The translations under genes were made by a program, and so were the position numbers. 64,000 nt of DNA from Sipunculus nudus (lineage: Eukaryota > Annelida > Sipuncula > Golfingiida > Sipunculidae), in NCBI GenBank assembly GCA_026874595.1, contig CM049314.1:11586729-11650728 (forward strand). The letters run 5' to 3'. This document shows positions 27,701 through 39,700 of this stretch, in pieces (within the stretch, counting starts at the first letter, position 1; the number at the start of each line of letters is the position of its first letter). Below the pieces are notes generated by a model. That model made no database searches and had not been told where the DNA came from. It saw only the letters and a list, made by a program, of their open reading frames with translations.

Positions 27701-30700
27701 GTGCAAAAGAATTTTCCTGATCGGTCAAACGGTTCCCGAGATATGAGCTTGGATGTCTGCAGCGTAAACGTGAATGTAGGTGGCGCCACCTGTCATAAAA
27801 TCAGAAAAGCTATCCAGGATGTATACGCATGCCGAATTTCAGGTGAATTAGTCAAGTCACTGCAGAGATATGAGTGATTTTAACCCAAGGCAGACAAACA
27901 GATGGACACTGTGCAAACATGGTTGCAGGTGGCGCCACCATTTTTGGTGTATGTTATAAAGCTCTCCAAGGGCTACATTTGTGCAAAAGAATTTTCCTGA
28001 TCGGTCAAACGGTTCCCGAGATATGAGCTTGGATGTCTGCAGCATAAACGTGAATGTAGGTGGCGCCACCTGTCATAAAATCAGAAAAGCTACCCAGGAT
28101 GTTTACGCATGCCGAATTTCAGGTGAATTAGTCAAGTCACTGCAGAGATATGAGTGATTTTAACCCAAGGCAGACGAACAGATGGACACTGTGCAAACAT
28201 GGTTGCAGGTGGCGCCACCATTTTTGGTGTATGTTATAAAGCTCTCTGAGGGCTACATTTGTGCAAAAAAATTTTCCTGATCGGTCAAAAGGTTCCCGAG
28301 ATATGTGGGTTTATGTGTGGAAACAGACGCACAAACGGACGCAGAGCGCAGAGGAAAGGTCAGAGGTCAAAACAAAATCGGGGCGCAGCAGTTCACATGT
28401 GACCCGAACATAATCCCGGGTTTCGGAAAATTCCGCCTAGCGGTTACGGAGAAGTTCTCCGGACACCTACGCGGCGGCGGCGGCGTGCAGCTGAAAACAT
28501 AGTATCCGCAAAACTCTGTTTTGGCGGATACAATCAGACTATTCTCTGAGAAGATTTACATGAACTGTTCATTTGAAATATTTGTGTTCAAGGACTCTTG
28601 TTGAGCTGTGACAGTGGTGGTATCCAGAAATTGAAGCCTAGGATCCAGACACTCTGGTACTGTACATTTTATTGTTGTTATACTGTGTAATTGTATTGAT
28701 TTATTTAGTAATGTTAGGATTGTTCTAAGAATAAATTACAATTATCTGTGAACAAAAAACCACTGACTTCTTTATTCATTCCCCTAGACATTTCATGCTG
28801 CCTAGTGTTGTGGAATATAATTTTTTTTTATATCCAATGCATCTCCAATATTAATCTCCAATTTTTATCGCAATTGCATTGTCATACCCCTAATAAACAA
28901 TACACCATTTCCAGCATACAAGAGATGTTTAAAAGTAATTATTGCTGCATTTCATTCTTAAAGAAATTTTGAAGAATGCAGAGTACATGAATTCATGCAC
29001 ATGAGCACCAACCTATACACACAACCAGCCTCAATGGTCTAAATACAAAATGATAACCAGCTGGTGCTTCCCATAAAGCTTCCCATTGTCAATGACAGGA
29101 GTACACTGCATGATAGCGTGTGTCTCCTTCTAACTGATACAAGATAACATCCAGAATGGATGACCTTGTATAGTGGCCATCTTTTGTCAATGTTTGAAAC
29201 TCATGTTTGACATGCTTTTGTATCTCACACCTTGATTGCATTCCTTTGAAGGTTTTTAGGGCCAACTTTAATTTTATGGCTTGAAAGGTAGATTAAAATA
29301 AATTTGATATGAACTGTTATGACTAGGACTAGAGACCCTGGTTTATGGTAGTAAGTTTGGCTTATCAGTAGGCATGCTAACATCACGAAACTACATGCAT
29401 GATATTCCTTTGAGGCTCCATGGTTAACTTTGCAAACACTTTGTGTAAAGGTTTTAATATCAGCAACAGTACACTTTAGTCCATCCCACCATGCTATGTC
29501 CTTCGGTTTTTAGCGATATTTATTTACTAAGTCAGTTTATTTAAAAAAAAAATACCTGTCAGCATATCAAACAGGTACTCTGACAAGTATGTACAAGAAA
29601 CCCACCACCAGATAACCCTGCAAATAACAATTAATTTGATATCTGAGAAAAACATTCTGTTTTTGTCACAACATATTTACTGAGGTGACAAGGTCATGGA
29701 CATGAAAGATGATGATTGGATGAAGATATAATTTTTGGTAGCAAATGATATGATAAATTACACTACTGACTGGATGATGCCATCCTGCACTGTCACTTCA
29801 TGAGGAAACATCTAAAATTATAAATAGTTGAAAATTATACAATTTTATATTTGAATAAAATGTTTAATTCTCTTATGCCTGAGTGCATATAATTTTCCCC
29901 ATAGTGACATACTAGACAGAAATATTAGCATTTTATAACTAGAATACGGGTAGTCAACAAGCGACTACTTGTATCCGCCTAAATCAGAGTGGAACGGGTG
30001 AAGTGTTGCATATTAGCATGGATGTCTGCAGCCAACTTGTGTATGTAGGTTGCGCTACCTACCAAAAAATCCAGAAAGCTCTATACACATGCAAAACTTT
30101 GGCCCAACCGGCCAAACAGTTCCTAAGATATGAGCTTGGATATCTGCTGCATAAACTAGAATGCAGGTGGCGCCACCTGTCATAAAATCAAGAGAGCTGT
30201 CAAGGATGTATAAACTTGCCAAATTTTAGGCAGATATGTCAAACCACTGCCGAGATATGAGTGATTTTATCCCATGGCAGACAAACAGATGGGAGCTGTG
30301 CAAACATGGCTGCAGGTGGCGCCACCAGTTTTGCGTATGATAAAGAGCTATGTGAGATTTATACACATGCAAAATTTTGGCCCAATCGGTCAAACGGTTC
30401 CCGAGTTATGAGCTTGGATGTCTGCAGCGTAAACTTGATTGTAGGTGGCGCAACCTGTCATAAAATCAGAAAAGCTATCCAGGATGTATAAGCATGCCGA
30501 ATTTCAGGTGAATTAGTCAAACCACTGCAGAGATATGAGTGATTTTAACCCAAGGCAGACGAACAGATGGACACTGTGCAAACATGGTTGCAGGGGGTGC
30601 CACCATTTTCGGTGTATGTTATAAAGCTCTCCAAGGGCTACATTTGTGCAAAAGAATTTTCCTGATCGGTCAAACAGTTCCCGAGATATGAGCTTGGATG

Positions 30701-33700
30701 TCTGCAGCGTAAATGTGAATGTAGGTGGCGCCACCTGTCATAAAATCAGAAAAGCTATCCAGGATGTTTAGGCATGCCGAATTTCAGGTTAATTAGTCAA
30801 GTCACTGCAGAGATATGAGTGATTTTAACCCAAGGCAGACGAACAGATGGACACTGTGCAAACATGGTTGCAGGTGGCGCCACCATTTTTGGTGTATGTT
30901 ATAAAGCTCTCCGAGGGCTACATTTATGCAAAAAAATTTTCCTGATCGGTCAAACGGTTCCCGAGATATGTGGGTTTATGTGTGGAAACAGACGCACAAA
31001 CGGACGCAGAGCGCAAAGGAAAGGTCAGAGGTCAAAACAAAATCGGGGCGCAGCAGTTCACATGTGACCCGAACATAATCCCGGGTTTCGGAAAATTCCG
31101 CCCAGCGGTTACGGAGGAGTTCTCCGGACACCTACGCGGCGGCGGCGGCGTCCAGCTGAAAACATAGTATCCACAAAACTCTGTTTTGGCGGATACAATT
31201 ATTGCCTAATACCCATAGGTGCCCTCTGGTGGGACGGACTATAGTCAGGAATATGCCGAGTTCTCTGAATTTAAAGGTTCAGTGTAAGTATAGTCACTGA
31301 GTATACAGCTGTATGACTAGTAAGCCTATTCAAGATCTGACATGACAGACTTCAAGGTCTCTGTGCAGCTAAGAAAGTTAATCTATGATATGAGCTTTAT
31401 GCCCATCTATATTTAGAACTGTTCCCAGGTCTGATAAAAAGACTGTTTATTCTGTATATTAAACAATCTTTCCATTTCAATATCCTAAATAGCATAATAT
31501 ATAAAGTGTTCCTAAATTTATTTTAATATGTTTTGCTGGAACCTTCTGGATATGTGGCTACCATATGTTGTTTCACAAAAATTTCACTTCATGACCTGTT
31601 ATAATTAATCAACAAAAGCTAGCTGAAAGGATCATATTCAAAGGGACTCAGCTTGTAAATAATGCAAGGAACATATTGTGTCATTAACTAAAGCTTAACT
31701 TCATGGCTTCTACCTGTAACTTAATAAGCATATGCTATTAATTTTGATTGATTGCTGAACAAGCAATGACTAATCCCATGGGCAGGGGCTAATGCTAGTT
31801 TAATGAATTATTAATCAACATGCTTTACTGGATGCCATTAGTGAAGGAGAAATGACATTTTGTCCTTTATTTCTTCTGTTTTACATGACATTGTTCCTTG
31901 TACTTGGTATTATTCCTTAAAACTCTCAGCATAAATACAAGGAGTGCACAATCTGGTCTTTATTTATTTAAACTTTTGTAATGGTGATACTTTTAAATCT
32001 TTAATCTAAAAACACTTAAACATAAATTGACAGTTATACAGCCATAACTCTTGTGGCTGTCAGTGACCATCAAACATGTTAATCTTACTATTATTCTGAA
32101 TTTGAAAGTTCCTGGTAATTTCTACCAAAAAAAATCTGTTTTATCAAAAATAACAGCCATATCTGTGCATTTTGCATCTTTCAGATATCTCCTTCAATGA
32201 TTATCAAATGTGATTACTAATTGTCAGATATATTAATCATGAAAACTTAAGCTTTGGTGGCATAAACTTTACCTGACTTTATTTCTGTCAGCTGAAATGC
32301 ATTCTTTCTCTTTTTCCATAGTAACTCATAACACATTAACTTTCATAAAGGAAGGCAAATAACATTATTACAAACTGAGGAAAATTATTATTAAAATGGC
32401 TTCTCTCGAGTGTTCAGAGTTGACTGGTCTCAAAATTTGATGTTTGACAAGTTTACTTATGTAATATACTGGATATTTCATCAATATCTCACGAATGGCT
32501 GCAGCTATACACACATCAAATTTAAAAGGAATACTGACCATGTGACTGATTGTCAAATACCATTCCTTGGAAGAAGGATAATTGAAAGAGTATCAGCTGA
32601 GTTTAATTATTTTCAAAATGTTATCTTTAAGGAATTTACAATTTGGTTGATTACAAATTTGGTTGTGTGAGGTTGTGAGAAAAGATTTCAGAGCAAAAAG
32701 ATTCCTGCCTGGTTAATTAGGTTTGTGTGAGGTTGTGGGAACAGATGGCAGTGTTAAAACGATTTGCGCCTGGTTAATTAAGTTTTGTGTGAGGTTGTGA
32801 GAACAGATGTCAGAGCAAAAAGATTCCTGCCTGGTTAATTAGGTTTGTGTGAGGTTGTGAGAACAGATGGCAGTGTTAAAAAGATTCGCGCCTGGTTAAT
32901 TAAGTTTTGTGTGAGGTTGTGAGAACAGATGTCAGAGCAAAAAGATTCCTGCCTGGTTAATTAGGTTTTGTGTGAGGTTGTGAGAACAGATGTCAGGGCT
33001 AAAAGATTCCTGTTTGATTAATTAAGTTTTGTGTGAGGTTGTGAGAATAGAGGGCAGTGTTAAAAAGATTGCGCCTGGTTAATTAAGTTTTGTGTGAGGT
33101 TGTGAAAACATATGGCAGAGCAAAAAAGATTCCTGCCTGGTTAATTAAGTTTTGTGAGAGGTTGTGAGAACAGATGGCAGTGCAAAATGATTTCTGCCTG
33201 GTTAATTAAGATTTGTGTGAGGCTGTGAGAACAGATGTCAGAGCGAAAAGATTCCTGCCTGATTTATTAAGTTTTGTGTGAGGTTGTGAGAACATGGCAG
33301 TGTTAAAAAGATTCGCGCCTGGTTGATTAAGTTTTGTGTGAGGTTGTGAGAACAGATGGCAGTCTTAAAAAGATTCGCGCCTGGTTTATTAAGTTTTGTG
33401 TGAGGTTGTGAGAACATATGGCAGAGCAAAAAAGATTCCTGCCTAGTTAATTAAGTTTTGTAAAAGGTTGTGAGAACAGATAGCAGTGCAAAATGATTCC
33501 TGCCTGGTTAATTAAGTTTGTGTGGGTTGTGAGAACATGGCAGAGCAAAAAGATTCCTGCCTGGTTAATTAAGCTTTGTGTGAGGTTGTGAGAACAGATG
33601 GCAGAGCAAAAAGATTTGCGCCTGGTTAATTAAGTTTTGTGTGAGGTTGTGAAAACATATGGCAGAGCAAAAAAGATTCGCGCCTGGTTAATTAAGTTTT

Positions 33701-36700
33701 GTGAGAGGTTGTGAGAACAGATGGCGGTGCAAAAAGATTTCTGCCTGGTTAATTAAGATTTGTGTGAGGCTGTGAGAACAGATGTCAGAGCAAAAAGATT
33801 CCTGCCTGATTTATTTAGTTTTGTGTGAGGTTGTATGAACAGATGGCAGTGTTAAAAAGATTCGCGCCTGGTTGATTAAGTTTTGTGTGAGGTTGTGAGA
33901 ACAGATGGCAGTCTTAAAAAGATTCGCGCCTGGTTTATTAAGTTTTGTGTGAGGTTGTGAGAACATATGGCAGAGCAAAAAAGATTCCTGCCTAGTTAAT
34001 TAAGTTTTGTAAAAGGTTGTGAGAACAGATAGCAGTGCAAAATGATTCCTGCCTGGTTAATTAAGTTTGTGTGGGTTGTGAGAACATGGCAGATCAAAAA
34101 GATTCCTGCCTGGTTAATTAAGTTTTGTGTGAGGTTGTGAGAACAGATGGCAGAGCAAAAAGATTCCTGCCTGGTTAATTAAGTTTTGTGTGAGGTTGTG
34201 AGAACAGATGGCAGAGCAAAAGGAATTGTGCATGCTTAATTACATTTTAGTGTGAGGTTATAAGAACAGATTCCAATACCCATCAGATGTTGAAATTAGT
34301 TTCCATAAAGGAGATAGCATGATATGAGAAAGTAAAGTGGCAAAACTTAATTATAAGACAATATATGATTGAGAAATGATCTGACCAGTGATGTGCAGCT
34401 AGTCTATGGATCATCAGTGCTGAATTTTATCTTTTTGTTTGCTTTATGACCAGGGAGGGCTAAGATTACTAATTTAGACTAAATACATATCACTTAGGCA
34501 GCAAATATGTAGATCGTGTCAGCCTCAACCAGCCATTAAATATATAAAATATATATTTTTGGTCTAAATTTACCTGTTGAAGTTGGTCCATGAGGAAAAC
34601 AAAGTATAACAAAGTTTTTATTTTGAAAAAAAATGTTGGTAAGACTAAAGCATTTATTTATTTATTTTTTTTAACAATATTTTCTGAGGAAGCCTTGAAC
34701 AGAACAAAATTTTGTGAACACCAGTGCCTTGGAATTACAGTATACAAGGTACAGATGTAAGATAAACTACCAGTTACTTACTCAAGGGTATGGATCCTAT
34801 GCTGAGTTTCAATGCACCTTCAGTTTTGCTGACCCAACAAGTAATTTTAATCTCTTCATGGGACTTTGCTACGCCCACAAGATGTTATAACTCTAGATAC
34901 ACAGACTGCTTCGCTGGCAGCTTTAGATATTTCTTACCCTCTCCAGATATCATTGTCTGGATACCTGCCTGTCCTTGTGACCACATCAGTGATAAAACAG
35001 TCTGACAGATCAGACTTGAAGTTAACTGAGGGAGACTTGCTCCTGTTGTTGGTGATTAATTCTGACTAACTATGAGTGTGACTGCAAATCACTGGCAAAG
35101 TCAAAACAGTCTTTCATGAGTTTTTATACAATTTTCATTTTCATTTGACAATGTTTAGAATATCACCCCTGAAAATTCTACATAGCTTCAAGATTATACC
35201 AAAACATCAATGGTGTACATGATGTAAGGCATCCCCGCTTCATTAAACTAGATATTTCTTGGCACGACAGGTGCCATAGTATCCCCAGACAATTACACAC
35301 CCCCCCTTTTAGAACAGGCCCCCCATCTTCAGCAGCATATACTGACACTTAGCAAGCAACTATGGTTTCTTACATCTATCAACTTGAGAAACAATATTTT
35401 TCACCAAATATAGGGGCTAATATGTTGGATCTCTCTTGAGAATAGAACATTAATTTATTTTTATTACAGAAACAGGAAGGTAGGTGGTGCCACCTGTCTG
35501 GTTTTCAAGAAAATTTTTCAAGAAAAACAAGAGAAAATGACGCCACCAGTCTTGAGTACAAGATGGAGGAGTCTAAGATCTATGGATATGCAAAATTTCA
35601 GGCCAATAGTGCAAATCACTCCTCAGAAAAGAGCATTAATTTATTTTACAGAAAAGGGAAGGTAGGTGGCGCCACCTGTATGGTTTATGAAAAAACTTTC
35701 CAGATGTATGGACATATATAAGTCAAGTTTGAAATCATATATCAATCCAAGCTGGAGTTATCAACAGGAAATGAATTTTTGGACAGGTGGCTCCTGTGAC
35801 CTTCACCTTTGACCCTGTAACCTAAAAATAGATAGGGGTCTTCCTCTATTGGCAGGTGAACTATATGTGCAAGATAAAAGGTCTGGGATGAAAAATTTGG
35901 CTGAAAATGCAACCACAATCTGTTTCAAAGATGTTTGTGTTGTGACTTTGACCTTTGACCACATGACCTCAAAATCAATTGGGTTCTTGCCTTTTTAATG
36001 GGACATATATAAGTCCCTACATGAAAAAAAGCTGGAATTATCATCCGGAACCTAATTTTTTGATATATAACTTCTGTGCCTTGACCTTTGACCTTGTGAC
36101 CCCAAAATTGATATGGATCATCCACTATTGGCAAGTGAGCTATATGTTTGATATGGAAGATCTAGGATGAAAAGTTTGGCTAAAAATGCATCCACAGTAT
36201 CTTTAAAGATGTGAGTCCAGAGACCTTGACCTTTGACCTTATGACCCTAGAACCTATAGGGATCTTACTTCAGTGGTGGGCCATATATAAGTCACATCTG
36301 AAATCCATATGGCTATCAACACTGGAGATATCATACGAGGTGTGTGATTTTCACCAAATATGGAAATAATAAAGGTCAAGGCCACTCTCATGGTAAAGTT
36401 CATGACCCAAATTTAAAGAGACCTCATTCCATAACCCATCTCTCAACATGTTTATAATATGAAAGAAATCTGTCCATTAGTTTTTGACTTATAATGCTCA
36501 CAGTACTGTCAAGTGGCAATTTTGGGGGTATTAAAAGGCATGAAAACATGTAAAGAATAACAGGTGGCACCACCAGTTTCTGGAAAATGAGAACCCTATC
36601 CATGATCTTTGATCAACTTGATTTTGGGATCAAACCATGCAAGATTTCTTGAGATATTTAAGAATTTGTGTAATTTTCCCTAAATTCGGACCTATTCAAG

Positions 36701-39700
36701 GTCAAGGACACTCTCCTAGTAAAGGTCATGACCTCTTTTTAAATAGGCGTTGTCCTCTCACCCATATCTATACATAAACCAAGTTTGGTAAAGATCCGTG
36801 AAATATTTTTTGTGTTATCCTCCAACAAGATTTATATGCGGCGGCAGGACCGGTTTGAAAACATAGTATCCCCCGACTTTGTCTGGGGTACAATAACTGG
36901 GGTTCCAATGTAAGAAATACACACTGACAACTGATCACTGATCTCTAAGTCAAGAGAATCATATCAATCATATGAAAACTAAAAATGTAGAATATTGTGT
37001 AAAATATTTATTCTAATTTAAATAAATCAGTACATGGATTCTCGCACATTTTCCCTATGATAACTCCAAACACAGTAAGAATTTTCAATTTGAGCTGAAT
37101 TTTGAAATTGAAGGACATTATCTCTGTGTTTATATATGGTGAAATCTCCCATTTATGACCATCCCAATTTAAGGAATACTTAGGAACACCAACCAGTCTT
37201 TTAAGGTCACTATTATTTTTGCTCTTAAATTCATACTTTATACCTCAAAATAGCACGCACCTCTTTTTTTTCTGTTTTGTGGGTACTTGTATGGGTGCAA
37301 CATGGGAATGTGAATCTACATAATGTGATCCCTAAATACTGTATAAACACTGCCAACAGTCAGTTACTTAACACTTTGTTAAGAAGACAAATTGTTGAGG
37401 GGAAAAGTCCTCTGCCGATCCGGGAGTCGAACCCAGTTCGGTGGCGCACAAGTCCGGCAAACCAACCGCTTCGCTAGCAAAGCAAGCTTCGCTAGCAAGA
37501 CGGTTTGGTCAGCTTTTATGTCAACCCCTAACACATCCCCTCTTAAGAACGTTCTGCTTATCAGAACAAGACTAATCATCCAAGGAGTCACACTTCCGTG
37601 AACTTATTCCCAGGGCCACAAAGTTTACCGTCATCCTGGACGAGCCCCCATTTTGTTATAAAGGCAAATTGTTGAGGGGAAAAATCCTGGGCCGATCCCA
37701 GAGTCAAACCCAGGTCCGTGTTGCACAAGTCCGGCGAGCCAACTGCTTCGCTAGCAAAGCAAGCTTCACTAGTGAGACAGTTCGGTCCGCTTTTATATCA
37801 CCCCGTAACAACTTCCATAGTTCAAAGTGACTTGTTCAAAGTGACTTGCTGCTTTGAATTGGCAGAATTGGTATTGTACAGTCATATGAACTGAAAATAA
37901 ATCCTTGCTGGTCCAGCATCTTTCGTATGACCTACATAAGTCCCAAGTCTGAGTCTTTGGGGTCAGAATACAAATCTACTTTCTTCAAGTCTGAGTCATA
38001 TGGAACCCAAGTCCCAGTCCAATCTGAGTGAAATACAAATATCCATAAAAAAGTAATTAAAAATTGAAATTTCAGATAATCAAGTACATTTTAAGTTAGT
38101 TCACACTTGCTCTTGCCTTTACTATAATGGTTAAGTGCATTTACAGCTCCTAATGCTGAGCTAAGAGTGGTATATAATGTGTTTTTTTTTTTGTATTATT
38201 ATTTTAGTAGTTCGCAGATGTACATTTATGTACATCTTTACAATATATGACAAAGCTTTTTACTATTGGATTCGAGATCGACTCGGCTTGATTTCTCCAG
38301 TCCTTACCTCCAAGTCTGAGTACAAGTCATAGTCCAGAACCCTTAAGTCAAAGTCCAAGTCCAAGTTCCTAAAAAAGTAGACTCCTGTCTGGACTCGAGT
38401 CAAAATCGAAACTCAAGTCCTGCATCAATGACTCAGGGTGTTATGGAGACATTGGCAAGAGATTGAATGGTATTTCAGTTTCTGCTTTTAAGTCCAATTT
38501 ATTGTTAATAAAAAGGTTATTTTTGCAGGAACTTGACCAATTTGGCAGCTGCTTGAGACTGTAAAGTGGTGACACCTGGTGTCTGAATTACAAACTATCC
38601 TGATCATACCTAAGGTTGCTTGACTGTTTTGATGATCCCATTCTCTTTTGTTTTCACAGGGTTTGCCAGGATAAAAGATATAAGAGAGGGTTTGATAAGC
38701 TTTAACTTGGTGCGAATTAGTATGAAATAAATATAAAATTGTGTGACAAAGTTTCAAACATCTGACAAAAGCAGTTTCCTGAAGTGTGGCCCCTGGGGCA
38801 AGATTGTCCTGTGGGACGGCCTTGACTTTGTGCTTGATATCCTGAATATTTTTGTACATACCTTATACCATTACAAGCATCCCCATGAGCTTGAAAGGTC
38901 AAGGTTGGCTGAAGAACTGGTTCTTGGTTTCCAGCACCCACTGACTGCTCAGTCTTTGTGTCCCACACATAGACACTGCCGTCATGGTTACCAGAAAGCA
39001 GATATTCTCCAGAACTACAAATAAGAAATAAAAATAAGAATTAATTTTGCCTGAGCCACTTTGGGAGGAATTTTCTCTATAACACTTATGTTCAACAACA
39101 TGAAACCAAGTGCTTCTTCCATACTCCCTGTAGAAAGGCAAGTCTTGTAGGGGTTGATATATTTCTATATCTATATCTGGGTAAAACCTATTTGTAAGTG
39201 GATCTACATGGGTAACTCCCAACCCATCCCAGTGCAAAACCATCAATTTCAAAATCTATATTTTTTTTCTTTCTTCTGCCATTTTCTATTTGTGCTAGAT
39301 CTCCAATATGGCTAATTTTCCAAAGCTGTAATTCGGACACCACAGGTCCTGGGTCAGAGATTCCCATGGATTCACACTCCATACCCAATTGTCCATTTTC
39401 ACACAGCTGCCGGCCTCAGGCTGGGGGGTGGTGGTGTTATCTTGCTTCCCGTGATTGCCTGGTGATTGCGTTTATTGAGTTAGGCCCTGAATATTTTTTA
39501 CAACAACTGGGACTGATCACAATCTCAACAGAGATATGTAAGTGCCCTGTCAATGCTTTTCCTTTTTTTAGAATGTGACAGTGCAACTAAAACAAGAGAG
39601 AAGATTACAGTAATGACTGGGCTCACAGGAACAATTGGTTGAGCCTAGCACCACAACTGAGTGATGTTGTTACTTCCAACCAGAGTGTCCTCTGGTGGAG

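Noticed and set aside
26477-31167. Many 60-90 aa frames, e.g. [20 protein letters not shown] and related
   Set aside because: These are identical frames produced by the 280-bp satellite of family B, on both strands, with no start context or domain.
37377-37533. Functional tRNA gene
   Set aside because: The B box and T-arm-like stem are present, but the acceptor stem does not pair and the copy is part of an LTR present twice. It is better read as a tRNA-like promoter segment.
38488-38968. Retained-intron C-terminus for WRAP53 after exon 13
   Set aside because: The tail is not conserved, and exon 14 at 14678-14834 supplies the conserved LATASGQR and LRLWW segments in correct phase.
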